Assembly: GCF_028369295.1 (NCBI RefSeq)
Contig: NZ_JAQMYP010000026.1
Span: forward strand, 1-64,000
Direction of reading: 5' to 3'
From: Streptomyces sp. HD
GTDB taxonomy: Bacteria; Actinomycetota; Actinomycetes; Streptomycetales; Streptomycetaceae
DNA length: 64,000 bases
In this document: in pieces, positions 25,097 through 39,237 of the stretch
How positions within the stretch are numbered: the first letter of the stretch is position 1
Layout: every line of letters starts with the position of its first letter
Translations under genes and position numbers: made by a program
Notes under the pieces: model-generated
Database searches by the model: none
Seen by the model: only the letters and a program-made list of their open reading frames with translations
What the model was told of the DNA's origin: nothing

Positions 25097-25432
25097 ATGG
25101 CCACTGTCTCCGGGCGGGTACTGCTCACTCCCGACCTGGGCGCCTTCGACGAGGCCGTCCTGCGGGTGAGCGTGCTCGACGTGACGGTGGCCGACGCTCC
25201 CTCACGGGAACTCACCGCGACGGCTCAGGACGTCTCGTACGACGGGCACGGCACGGTCAGCGTGTCCTTCCGGCTGTCGGCGGACTGGGGGCCACGGCAG
25301 CGGGTCGTGGTGAACGCCCACCTCGACCGGTCCGGCAGCGGAGTCGTGGAGAGTGGGGACGCGCTGACCGTGGAGTCGCTGCCCGTGCCGGATGATCCGG
25401 CCCCGGTGACCGTGCGACTGCGAGCCATCTGA
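25097..25432 (+). CDS. YbaY-like beta-barrel domain protein
   Basis: A 111-residue protein with the pattern of YbaY/YscW-type domains: VSGRVLLTP...VLRVSVLDVTVADAPSRELTA, then VSFRLSADWG and VVNAHLDRSGSG, VESGDALTVESLPV. The family usually occurs as lipoproteins. Here no lipobox or signal peptide precedes the domain, so it is probably cytosolic or exported in some other way. It is the last of four genes in the metalloprotease operon, 14 bases after the free-standing domain gene, and a strong terminator follows at once. Its job is unknown. Confidence 0.7.
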   Translation: MATVSGRVLLTPDLGAFDEAVLRVSVLDVTVADAPSRELTATAQDVSYDGHGTVSVSFRLSADWGPRQRVVVNAHLDRSGSGVVESGDALTVESLPVPDDPAPVTVRLRAI

Positions 25433-25439
25433 GAAAGGC

Positions 25440-25488
25440 GACGGCGCCTGCCCATTCGTCCGGTCGGGGACAAGGGGCAGGCGCCGTC
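25440..25488. terminator. Rho-independent-type hairpin after the metalloprotease operon
   Basis: A perfect 14-base stem pairs GACGGCGCCTGCCC (25440-25453) with GGGCAGGCGCCGTC (25475-25488) across a 21-base loop, followed by TGTGTT. It sits between the rightward metalloprotease operon and the leftward gltD, whose stop is at 25551, and can serve both directions. Confidence 0.85.
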
Positions 25489-25550
25489 TGTGTTCCGTAC
25501 GCCGTTGTACGGGACGTATGTGAGTGACCGTCAGGTCACCGGTGGTGCCG

Positions 25551-27003
25551 TCAGACCATCAGCGAGCGGTCCGTCGGCCTGATCGGTGCCGGCAGGTCGC
25601 TGGCGCCGGTCAGGAAGCGGTCGCAGCCGCGGGCGGCCGAGCGGCCCTCGGCGATCGCCCACACGATGAGCGACTGGCCGCGGCCCGCGTCACCGGCGAC
25701 GAAGACGCCCGGCACGTTGGTCTGGAAGTCGGCGTCGCGGGCGATGTTGCCCCGCTCGTCGAGGTCCAGGCCGAACTGCTCGACGAGGCCGTTCTCCCGG
25801 TCGGTACCGGTGAAGCCCATGGCGAGGGTGACCAGCTGGGCGGGGATCTTGCGCTCCGTGCCCGGCTTCGGCGTCAGCTTGCCGTCGATGAACTCGACCT
25901 CGGTGAGGTGCAGCCACTGGACGTTGCCGTCCTCGTCGCCCTCGAAGTGGGTGGTGGAGACGGAGTAGACCCGCTCGCCGCCCTCCTCGTGCGCGGACGT
26001 GACCTTGTACAGCATCGGGAAGGTCGGCCACGGCTGGTGCGCGGCACGGTCCTCGCCCGGCCTGGGCATGATCTCCAGCTGCGTGACGGAGGCCGCGCCC
26101 TGGCGGTGGGCGGTGCCCACGCAGTCGGCGCCGGTGTCGCCACCGCCGATGACGACGACGTGCTTGCCCTCGGCCGAGATCGGAGCGGTGACGAAGTCGC
26201 CCTCCTGGACCTTGTTGGCCAGCGGCAGGTACTCCATGGCCTGGTGGATGCCCTTGAGCTCACGGCCGGGGACCGGGAGGTCACGGGCGGTCGTGGCGCC
26301 GGCGGCGATGACGACCGCGTCGTACCGCTTCTTCAGGTCGGTCGCCTTGAGGTCGCGGCCGATCTCGATGCCGGTGCGGAAGCGGGTGCCCTCCGCGCGC
26401 ATCTGCTCGATACGGCGGTTGATGTGCCGCTTCTCCATCTTGAACTCGGGGATGCCGTACCGGAGAAGGCCTCCGATGCGGTCCGCGCGCTCGTAGACGG
26501 CGACGGTGTGGCCGGCCCGGGTGAGCTGCTGGGCGGCGGCCAGGCCCGCGGGGCCCGAGCCGATGACGGCGACGGTCTTGCCGGACAGGCGCTCCGGGGC
26601 CTGCGGAGCGACGGTGCCCGCGTCCCACGCCTTGTCGATGATCGAGACCTCGACGTTCTTGATGGTGACGGCCGGCTGGTTGATGCCGAGCACACACGCC
26701 GACTCGCACGGGGCCGGGCACAGGCGGCCCGTGAACTCCGGGAAGTTGTTGGTGGCGTGCAGACGCTCGGACGCGGCCGACCAGTCCTCGCGGTAGGCGT
26801 AGTCGTTCCACTCGGGGATGAGGTTCCCCAGCGGGCAGCCGTTGTGGCAGAACGGGATACCGCAGTCCATGCAGCGGCTGGCCTGCTTGCTGATGATCGG
26901 CAGCAGGGAGCCGGGGACGTAGACCTCGTTCCAGTCCTTCAGACGTACGTCGACCGGGCGGGACTTGGCGACCTCGCGGCCGTGGTTCAGAAAGCCCTTC
27001 GGG

Positions 27004-27011
<8 letters not shown>
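25551..27011 (-). CDS. gltD: Glutamate synthase small subunit (NADPH-dependent)
   Basis: A 486-residue flavoprotein that passes electrons from NADPH to the large subunit for glutamate formation. The N-terminal iron-sulfur region shows CMDCGIPFCHNGCPLGN and LCPAPCESACVLG. The FAD site is IGSGPAGLAAAQQL and the NADPH site is IGGGDTGADCVG, and ATSTINQ-like FVAGDAGRGQSL is near the end. It starts eight bases inside the end of gltB, so the subunits are translationally coupled. Family length and motifs are standard. Confidence 0.96.
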
Positions 27012-31611
<4,600 letters not shown>

Positions 31612-31685
31612 CGGCTCTCCCGTCGTCGTCATGTGGCATATGCAAGGTGCCGAGGGACGACGTTGGCCCTCTGCGTGATCGCAAA

Positions 31686-31701
31686 ATTTCGTGCAGGTTA
31701 C
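31686..31701 (-). promoter_or_regulatory. GlnR-like box upstream of gltB
   Basis: On the gltB strand the sequence reads GTAACCTGCACGAAAT, that is GTAAC, six bases, GAAAT. The Streptomyces GlnR consensus is gTnAc-n6-GaAAc, so one a-site/b-site pair is present with a single mismatch. It lies 75-90 bases upstream of the gltB ATG, a sensible place for nitrogen control. GlnR boxes often come in two pairs, and I see no second one. Confidence 0.4.
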
Positions 31702-31705
31702 ATGA

Positions 31706-31741
31706 TGGAACGGTTCTCGGGAACCGGGATACTCCGTTCCA
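31706..31741. promoter_or_regulatory. Nested inverted repeat in gltB leader
   Basis: Outer arms TGGAACGG (31706-31713) and CCGTTCCA (31734-31741) enclose the palindrome GGTTCTCGGGAACC (31712-31725). The two structures share bases and could form alternative hairpins in RNA or a two-site operator in DNA. It lies just upstream of the GlnR-like box with respect to gltB. No known regulator motif was recognised. Confidence 0.5.
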
Positions 31742-31982
31742 ACATGCGGACGCCACGGCTTGCGGCGGGGGTCCCGCGCACGTGGCTTGAAGTATGTGGG
31801 GACCGAGCGGGACAGGTCCATGTCCGTCGATCCGAGGGGCGGAGGGGGCGTCGTCGCCCACCCCGCGAGTGCGCCCCAGGCGTCATTGCCCACAGCGCTT
31901 ACGGCTCATGCCCCGTGGTCATGCATCCGAAACCAGCGAGTAACGGCTACTTATGCGGCCCAACGCATAAGTTCCAGTCGAA

Positions 31983-32714
31983 CTATCCTACGGCCGTTCC
32001 GAAGAAGCTGCCCAGGGCGTACGTCACACCGGCCGCGGCACCCCCGAGCGCGAGCTGCCGCAGCCCGCTGAACCACCAGCTCCGCGCCGTCACCCTGGCC
32101 ACCACGGCACCGCACAGGAACAGCCCGACGAGCGCGAGCAGCACGGCAGGCCAGAGCGCCGTCGCACCGAGCAGATAAGGCAGTACGGGAAGCAGGGCAC
32201 CCAGCGCGAACGACCCGAACGACGAGACGGCGGCGACGATCGGCGAGGGCAGATCGCCGGGGTCGATGCCGAGCTCCTCGCGGGCGTGTATCTCCAGGGC
32301 CAGCTCCGGATCACGGGAGAGCTGCTCGGCGACGGCCCGCGCGAGCTCCGGCTCGACGCCCCGCGCCTCGTAGAGGGCGGCGAGCTCGGCCTCCTCGTCC
32401 TTCGGGTGCTTTCTCAGCTCCCGCCGCTCGACGTCCAGCTCGGCCTCGACGAGCTCGCGCTGCGAAGCCACGGAGGTGTACTCACCCGCCGCCATGGAGA
32501 ACGCGCCGGCGGAGAGCCCGGCCAGTCCACTCAGCACGATGGTCTGGTGACTGACCGCGCCACCGGCGACACCGGTCATCAGGGCGAGGTTGGAGACCAG
32601 CCCGTCCATCGCACCGAAGACGGCGGGGCGCAGCCAGCCGCCGTTCACATCGCGGTGCGTGTGGTTGTCACGGTGCGCCTCGTGCAGCGCGGCCTCGGTC
32701 TCGATGATCGCCAT
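31983..32714 (-). CDS. VIT1/CCC1 family Fe(II)/Mn(II) transporter
   Basis: A 243-residue membrane protein of the VIT family, with about five transmembrane segments. Features are GWLRPAVFGAMDGLVSNLAL at the N terminus (the conserved D and GLxSN), MAAGEYTSVASQRELVEAEL with the metal-binding E/M helix, and an acidic cytosolic loop between helices 2 and 3 (HPKDEEAELAALYEARGVEP). Helices SFGSFALGALLPVLPYLLG and ALVGLFLCGAVVARV follow. It probably moves ferrous iron or manganese out of the cytosol. Two iron-box-like sequences lie upstream, supporting metal control. It lies upstream of gltB in the same direction but with its own spacing. Confidence 0.87.
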   Translation of the reverse strand: MAIIETEAALHEAHRDNHTHRDVNGGWLRPAVFGAMDGLVSNLALMTGVAGGAVSHQTIVLSGLAGLSAGAFSMAAGEYTSVASQRELVEAELDVERRELRKHPKDEEAELAALYEARGVEPELARAVAEQLSRDPELALEIHAREELGIDPGDLPSPIVAAVSSFGSFALGALLPVLPYLLGATALWPAVLLALVGLFLCGAVVARVTARSWWFSGLRQLALGGAAAGVTYALGSFFGTAVG

Positions 32715-32741
32715 GAGGGTCCCCCAGGAGGTTCGGGAAGC

Positions 32742-32760
32742 TTAGGAAAGGCTTCCTTTA
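32742..32760. promoter_or_regulatory. Iron-box-like sequence (DmdR1/IdeR type), proximal
   Basis: The 19-mer TTAGGAAAGGCTTCCTTTA matches the DtxR/IdeR-family iron box consensus (TTAGGTTAGGCTAACCTAA) at 13 positions and is itself nearly palindromic. It ends 28 bases upstream of the transporter start. A metal-dependent repressor such as DmdR1 would be the candidate binder. Confidence 0.5.
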
Positions 32761-32822
32761 GACATGTTCTATTCTTGGACAACACTGAATCTACGCCTGG
32801 AAATTCCACTCCGCCAGCAAGG

Positions 32823-32841
32823 AAAGGCTGGGCTAACCTGC
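32823..32841. promoter_or_regulatory. Iron-box-like sequence (DmdR1/IdeR type), distal
   Basis: AAAGGCTGGGCTAACCTGC matches the iron-box consensus at 13 of 19 positions, including the invariant GGCTAACCT block. It lies 63 bases beyond the proximal site in the divergent region between the VIT-type transporter and the ADP-ribosylglycohydrolase operon. It could serve either gene. Confidence 0.45.
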
Positions 32842-32995
32842 GGTTTTCCCTTAGAAGGCTCATTCGTGTGTGGGTGCGCACAGATGTCGACCGGGTGACA
32901 CCGACCCCTCCGAGGCTCAGGTCAACCGCCGACGGTGGGACACATCCGCAAAGGGCTCCACGCCCTGGGCGGAGCCCCCGGAGGAGAGGCCGCGC

Positions 32996-34227
<1,232 letters not shown>

Positions 34228-34231
<4 letters not shown>

Positions 34232-35796
34232 GACCGCCCACACCATGGGACGAAGGGGCCCCGACAGCGACACCCCCCGAAACCGACCCCACGCTGCTCA
34301 CCGAGCCACCCGATCCCACGGCAGCCGACACCACGCCCCTAGCCCAGCCCACGGAACCCACGACGCCCGACGCCACGCCTCTTCCCCAGCCGCCCGATCG
34401 CACGACCACCGACGCCACGCCCCTCCCCCGGCCACCCGACCTGGCGACCACCGACGCCACGCCCCTCCCCCGGCCACCCGACCTGGCGACCACCGGCAGC
34501 ACCCCCCTTCCCCGGCCACCCGACCTGGCGACCACCGGCAGCACCCCCCTTCCCCAGCCCACCGACCTGGCGGCCGCCGACGGCGAGCACGCCCCACCGG
34601 GGCCACCCGCACCCGACGACGAGAGCCGCACGGGCGGTGCGGGTGGGAAACAACCGGCCGAAGGCGAGGCCGAGGCCGAGGCCGGTCAAAGAGTCCTCGG
34701 CCTCCTCCTGGGCCTCGCCGCAGGCGACGCCGCCGGCTGGCCCGCCGCCCGCCACCGAGCCGCCCGCATGCCCGAATGGACCCGCCGCCTCACCCGCGAA
34801 CTCGACACCTTCGCCGAACACAACGCCACAACCACCCTCCCCGTCCCCATCGCCCTCAACCAACCCCCCGAGCCCCTCCGCCTGGGCCCCTCGGACGACG
34901 CCGAATGGGCAGCCTTCGCAGCAGAAGCCGTACTCCGAGCCGGCGACGACACAGCCCTCGGCGACCTCAGCCGAGAACGCCGCACCCGAGCCGCCATCGA
35001 CCTGACCTGGAACGCCGTGGCCAGCGAAGTAGCCGCCGCAGCGGACCGCGCCCCCGAGGTCGAGTCGGCCATCCTCCCCCTGCGCGCCCGCATCTCCGTC
35101 CGCGCCGGCCTCGGCAACCTCGCCACCGGCCTCCGCCCACCCGCCACCGGCCACGACAACCCGCACTACTTCGACGACGCGGCCTGCGTAAGGGCCTGCG
35201 TCCTCGCCGTGGCCCACCCCGGCGACCCCCACCGCGCGGCCGCCCTCGCCGAGTTCGACGCCCGCTACACCCAGGACGGCGACGGCGTGCACGGCGCGAG
35301 GGCGATGGCGGCGGCCGTGGCCCTGGCCCTGACCGGCGCGAGCGCCACGGCCTGCGTAACAGCGGCCCTCGCCGAACTCCCCGAGGAGACGGAGATCGGC
35401 CGCAACGCCCGCCACGCCCTGACGCTCGCCCGGAACGCCGACAGCGCCTTCGCCCTGATCCCCCTCCTGGAACACCAGATCGTCGACCACGTCTACAGCT
35501 ACGGCATCGCCGCCGCCGAAACGGTCCCGGTCGCCCTCGCCCTCACGGTCGCCGCGCACGGCCGTATCGCCGAGGCCGTCCCCGCCGCGGCATGCCTGTC
35601 CCGGGTCGCCGACTCGGCACCCGCGCTGGCCGGCGCACTGACCGGCGCGCTCGGCGGCGGTACGTCGATCCCGGCGTCCTGGCGCGACACCTGCCGCACC
35701 CTCTCCGGCTGCGTACTCCCCCGCCTCACCGGCACTGACCTGGTGGAACTCGCCGAACTCCTGGAAGCCGCACAACCGGCCCGACCAGGAGGATGA
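34228..35796 (+). CDS. Degenerate ADP-ribosylglycohydrolase family protein 2
   Basis: A 522-residue protein. Residues 1-150 are Pro/Thr/Asp-rich and contain six copies of a 14-residue repeat (TPLPRPPDLATTDA and variants). The remainder is an ADPRH fold: VLGLLLGLAAGDAAGW, then GPSDDAEWAAFAAEAVL in place of the TDDT motif. At the C-terminal metal site, where paralogues have GRDADT, it reads CLSRVADSAPALAGALTGAL, so the paired aspartates are absent. It is probably catalytically dead, perhaps a binding or regulatory partner. It overlaps the first hydrolase by four bases. It ends four bases into an in-frame ATG of the next gene. Confidence 0.8.
34333..34584 (+). repeat. 42-bp tandem repeat, six copies
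   Basis: Six in-frame 42-base units start at 34333, 34375, 34417, 34459, 34501 and 34543. The central three are almost identical and the outer ones have diverged. They encode the Pro-rich N-terminal arm of the degenerate hydrolase. Such arrays expand by slippage or unequal recombination. The protein segment is likely disordered. Confidence 0.93.
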
Positions 35797-35804
35797 TTCG
35801 GTGC

Positions 35805-36980
35805 ATGACGCCCAAATCACAAGAAAGCAGTGGTCCGCATCTCGATGAGCGGATCACCGGCGCCCTGGTCGGCGCGGCGGTCGGCGACGCCCTGGGCGGC
35901 CCGGTGGAGGGCTACTCCCCCGACCAGATCGTGGAACGCCACGGCGGCCGTGTCCACGGCATCGTCGGCCCCTGGAACGGCGACGCCTGGCGGACGGCCC
36001 GTCCCATCGCGCCGTACCACAAGGGCGACGGGCACGTCACCGACGACACCTTGCTGACGCACGCGCTGGTCCGCGTCTACGCGACGGTCCGCGACCACCT
36101 CGACGCGTACGCGGTCGCCGACCACCTGGTCCCGGACCTGATGACGAACCCGCGCTGGATCCCGGAGCTGGAGGCGGAGGCGCTCCCCCTGCACCGCGTC
36201 TTCCTGGCGGAGAAATGGCTGGTGGCCCGCCTCCACTACGGCCATGTGGACCCGCGGGAGGCCGGCGTCGGCAACATCGTCAACTGCGGTGCGGCGATGT
36301 ACATGGCCCCGGTCGGCCTGGTCAACGCGGCCGACCCGAGGGCCGCGTACGCCGAGGCACTGGACATCGCGGGCGCGCATCAGTCGTCGTACGGCCGCGA
36401 GGCGGCGGGCGTCCTCGCCGCGGCCGTGGCGGCGGCCTGCACCCCCGGCGCCACACCCGACTCGGTCATCTCGACCTGCCTGTCCCTGGCGAAGGACGGC
36501 ACGAGGGCGGCGATCGAGAAGACCTGTGAAGTGGCGAGCGCCCACACGGACTTCGAGTCGGCCCTCGTCCCGCTCCGGGAGGCGGTCACCCCGTACGACA
36601 CGGTCGGCCCCGACTACCGCCGGCCCTCCCTCGACGCGCGCCGCCCCTCCCGCCTGCACGCCATCGAGGAACTCCCCGTCGCTCTAGCCATGCTGCTGAT
36701 CGCGGACGGCGACTACCGCCGAGCGGTCCTGGGCGCCGTCAACTACGGCCGCGACTGCGACTCGATCGCCACGATGACCGGCGCCCTGGCCGGGGCCCTG
36801 GGCTCACCACCCCCCGAGGACTGGTCGAAGACGGTCGCGGAAGCCAGCCGCCTGGACCTCTGGGAGCCGCCCCGCACCCTGGCGGAGGTCACGAGGGAGA
36901 TCCACACCCGGGACGTACGCCGACGCCGGGCGCACGAGGCGGCGTTCACGGAGCTGGGGGGCCGAGCATGCTCCGACTGA
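35805..36980 (+). CDS. ADP-ribosylglycohydrolase family protein 3
   Basis: A 391-residue ADPRH enzyme with complete metal motifs: GHVTDDTLLTHALVRVY near residue 78 and NYGRDCDSIATMTGALAGAL near residue 310. The N terminus has ITGALVGAAVGDALGGPVEG. The form with Cys in GRDCDS and an insertion carrying WIPELEAEALPLHRVFLAEK differs from paralogue 1, suggesting another substrate. The ATG at 35805 is preferred because AGGAGG ends 12 bases before it; the ATG at 35793 would overlap that site. The last 13 bases overlap the fourth hydrolase gene. Confidence 0.87.
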   Translation: MTPKSQESSGPHLDERITGALVGAAVGDALGGPVEGYSPDQIVERHGGRVHGIVGPWNGDAWRTARPIAPYHKGDGHVTDDTLLTHALVRVYATVRDHLDAYAVADHLVPDLMTNPRWIPELEAEALPLHRVFLAEKWLVARLHYGHVDPREAGVGNIVNCGAAMYMAPVGLVNAADPRAAYAEALDIAGAHQSSYGREAAGVLAAAVAAACTPGATPDSVISTCLSLAKDGTRAAIEKTCEVASAHTDFESALVPLREAVTPYDTVGPDYRRPSLDARRPSRLHAIEELPVALAMLLIADGDYRRAVLGAVNYGRDCDSIATMTGALAGALGSPPPEDWSKTVAEASRLDLWEPPRTLAEVTREIHTRDVRRRRAHEAAFTELGGRACSD

Positions 36981-38347
36981 CCTGGGTCCAGCCGGAGGAC
37001 CTGATCGGCCATGAGCTACGACAGGCGGCCCTGGACGGACGGGAGCCGTCGGCGATCGCGGCGCGCTGGAGCGCGGCGGGGGGCAGAGCGGCACCGCTGC
37101 GTGCGGGGGCGTCGCCCGAACCTGCGTCGAGATATCTGCGGACTCTGGCCGAGGACCTGCTGGATGAACTGGCGGACCTGCCCAGCAGGTTGGCGGACAG
37201 GGAGCCCACCGACCTCACGAGGATCAAGGCCGGCTGCCCGTCCTGGCCCGCGCCGGCTCCGGCAGGCGTCCCCACCCCGGCCCGCTACGAAGCCGCCTGG
37301 CTGGGCCGGGCCATCGGCTGTCTGCTCGGCAAACCCGTGGAGAAGCTCCCCCTCGAAGCCATCCGCCAACTGGCCGAGGCCGCCGGCAACCGGCCCCTGA
37401 ACACCTACTTCACCGCCCGGGGAGTCCCCCCGGAACTCCTCGCGGCCCACCCCTGGAACCGCCGCTCGACCCACACCTCACTCGCCGAGAACATCGACGG
37501 CATGCCCGAGGACGACGACCTCAACTACCCCCTCCTCAACCTCCTCCTGCTCCAGCGCCACGGCAGGACCTTCACCACCACCGACGTGGGCCGTCTCTGG
37601 CTCGACGAACTCCCGGCCGGCCGCACCTTCACCGCCGAGCGCATCGCTTACCGCAACCTCCTCACCGGCATCGACCCCCCGCACACGGCCCGCCACCGCA
37701 ACCCCTTCCGCGAATGGATCGGCGCCCTCATCCGCGCCGACGTCCACGGCTGGACCAACCCCGGCGACCCGGCCGCCGCGGCCGAACAGGCCCACCGCGA
37801 CGCCACCCTCACCCACACCGCCAACGGCGTCTACGCGGCGATGTTCACGGCAGCGGTCATCGCACAGGCGGCGACCGCGACCGGCCCGCACGACATCCAC
37901 ACCTGCCTGCGGACGGGCCTCACCGTGATCCCCCCGACGTCCCGCCTGGCCCAGGCCGTCCAGCACGCCATCCAACTGGCCGACCGCCACGGCGACTTCG
38001 ACACGGTCGTGGACGAACTCCACGCCGCCCACGCCCCCACCCACCACTGGGTCCACGCCATCCCCAACACCGCCCTGATCGCCGCCGCCCTCACCCATGC
38101 CAACGGCGACTTCACCGGCTCCATCTGCCGTGCCGTGTCGGGAGGTTGGGACACCGACTCCAACGGCGCCACCGCGGGCAGCATCGCCGCCCTCCTCGCC
38201 GGCGCCCCCACCTCCCTCCCCGACCGCTGGACGGCCCCCCTCAAGAACCGCCTCGCCACCTCCGTCGCCGACTTCAACGGCACCGGCTTCGACGCACTGG
38301 CCCACCTCACCCACCGGCTCACCCCCTTGGAGGCCCCCCACCCATGA
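36968..38347 (+). CDS. ADP-ribosylglycohydrolase family protein 4
   Basis: A 459-residue protein with an N-terminal region of about 100 residues not found in the paralogues (LTWVQPEDLIGHELRQAALD), then an ADPRH domain. It has YEAAWLGRAIGCLLGKPVEKL, the acidic motif PEDDDLNYPLLNLLLLQRHG in place of TDDT, and SGGWDTDSNGATAGSIAALL as the C-terminal metal site. This matches a branch of the family often found beside sugar-kinase genes. It overlaps gene 3 by 13 bases and the ribokinase by four. Catalytic residues look complete for that branch. The substrate is unknown. Confidence 0.85.
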   Translation: MLRLTWVQPEDLIGHELRQAALDGREPSAIAARWSAAGGRAAPLRAGASPEPASRYLRTLAEDLLDELADLPSRLADREPTDLTRIKAGCPSWPAPAPAGVPTPARYEAAWLGRAIGCLLGKPVEKLPLEAIRQLAEAAGNRPLNTYFTARGVPPELLAAHPWNRRSTHTSLAENIDGMPEDDDLNYPLLNLLLLQRHGRTFTTTDVGRLWLDELPAGRTFTAERIAYRNLLTGIDPPHTARHRNPFREWIGALIRADVHGWTNPGDPAAAAEQAHRDATLTHTANGVYAAMFTAAVIAQAATATGPHDIHTCLRTGLTVIPPTSRLAQAVQHAIQLADRHGDFDTVVDELHAAHAPTHHWVHAIPNTALIAAALTHANGDFTGSICRAVSGGWDTDSNGATAGSIAALLAGAPTSLPDRWTAPLKNRLATSVADFNGTGFDALAHLTHRLTPLEAPHP

Positions 38348-39237
38348 CCGGCATCGTCGTGCTCGGCAGCACGAACATGGATCTAGTCACCTATGTCGAG
38401 AAGGCCCCGCAGCGCGGCGAGACCGTGACGGGCCGGGAGTTCCGTACGATCCCCGGCGGCAAGGGCGCCAACCAGGCGATCGCGGCGGCCCGCGCGGGCG
38501 GCGACGTCCTGATGATCGGCGCCGTCGGCAACGACGCCTTCGGCACCCAGCTGCGCTCCACCCTCGAACACTCCGGCGTGGACACCGACGACCTCCGCAC
38601 GGTCGAGGGCCCCTCCGGCACCGCGCACATCGTCGTGGACGACGAGGGCGGCAACGCGATCGTCGTGATCCCCGGCGCGAACGGCACGCTCGACCACCTC
38701 AGCCCCGGCGACGAGGGCGTCATCGCCTCCGCCGACCTGCTGCTGCTCCAGCTGGAGATCCCGTTGCCCGCGGTGGTGGCCGGCGCCCAGGCGGCCCACC
38801 GGCACGGCGTCCGTACGGTCCTCACCCCGTCCCCCGCCCGACCGCTCCCGGACGAACTCCTCGCCGCCATCGACCTGTTGGTGCCCAACGAGCACGAGGC
38901 CGCCACCCTCACCGGCCGCACCGACCCGCGCGAGGCGGCCGGCGCGCTGCTCGACCGGGTGCCCGAGGTCGTCGTCACCCTGGGCGCCGCCGGCAGCCTC
39001 TACGTCACGCGCGGCGCCGACCCCGTGACCGTCCCCGCGCCGAAGGTCACCGCCGTCGACTCCACCGGCGCCGGGGACACGTTCGTCGGCGCCCTCGCGG
39101 TGGCCCTCGGCGAGGGACGCCCGATGCGGGACGCGCTGACGTGGGCGTCCGCGGCGGCAGCACTGTCGGTCCAGCGGGAGGGTGCCACGGCGTCGATGCC
39201 GTACCGCCCCGAGATCGAGGAGCGGTACCCGTCATGA
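38344..39237 (+). CDS. Ribokinase-type PfkB carbohydrate kinase
   Basis: A 297-residue kinase of the ribokinase family. The substrate signature GGKGANQAIAAARAGG is near residue 40. The ATP and catalytic motif TAVDSTGAGDTFVGALA near residue 236 contains the base Asp. LTPSPARPLPDELLAAIDLLVPNEHEA matches ribokinases well. Ribose freed by the upstream ADP-ribosylglycohydrolases, or a related sugar, is a plausible substrate. It is coupled by ATGA overlaps to the genes on both sides. True ribokinase activity is likely but not certain; related kinases act on nucleosides. Confidence 0.85.
   Translation: MTGIVVLGSTNMDLVTYVEKAPQRGETVTGREFRTIPGGKGANQAIAAARAGGDVLMIGAVGNDAFGTQLRSTLEHSGVDTDDLRTVEGPSGTAHIVVDDEGGNAIVVIPGANGTLDHLSPGDEGVIASADLLLLQLEIPLPAVVAGAQAAHRHGVRTVLTPSPARPLPDELLAAIDLLVPNEHEAATLTGRTDPREAAGALLDRVPEVVVTLGAAGSLYVTRGADPVTVPAPKVTAVDSTGAGDTFVGALAVALGEGRPMRDALTWASAAAALSVQREGATASMPYRPEIEERYPS

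Larger units (their letters stand above)
31612..31982 (-). promoter_or_regulatory. gltB leader and promoter region (371 bases without a gene)
   Basis: No convincing gene lies in this stretch; short frames here lack ribosome sites and codon bias. It is less GC-rich than its surroundings, as expected for a promoter. It holds the GlnR-like site and nested inverted repeat listed separately. I could not place -35/-10 boxes with confidence. The remainder, toward the metal-transporter stop at 31983, shows no clear hairpin. Confidence 0.6.
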
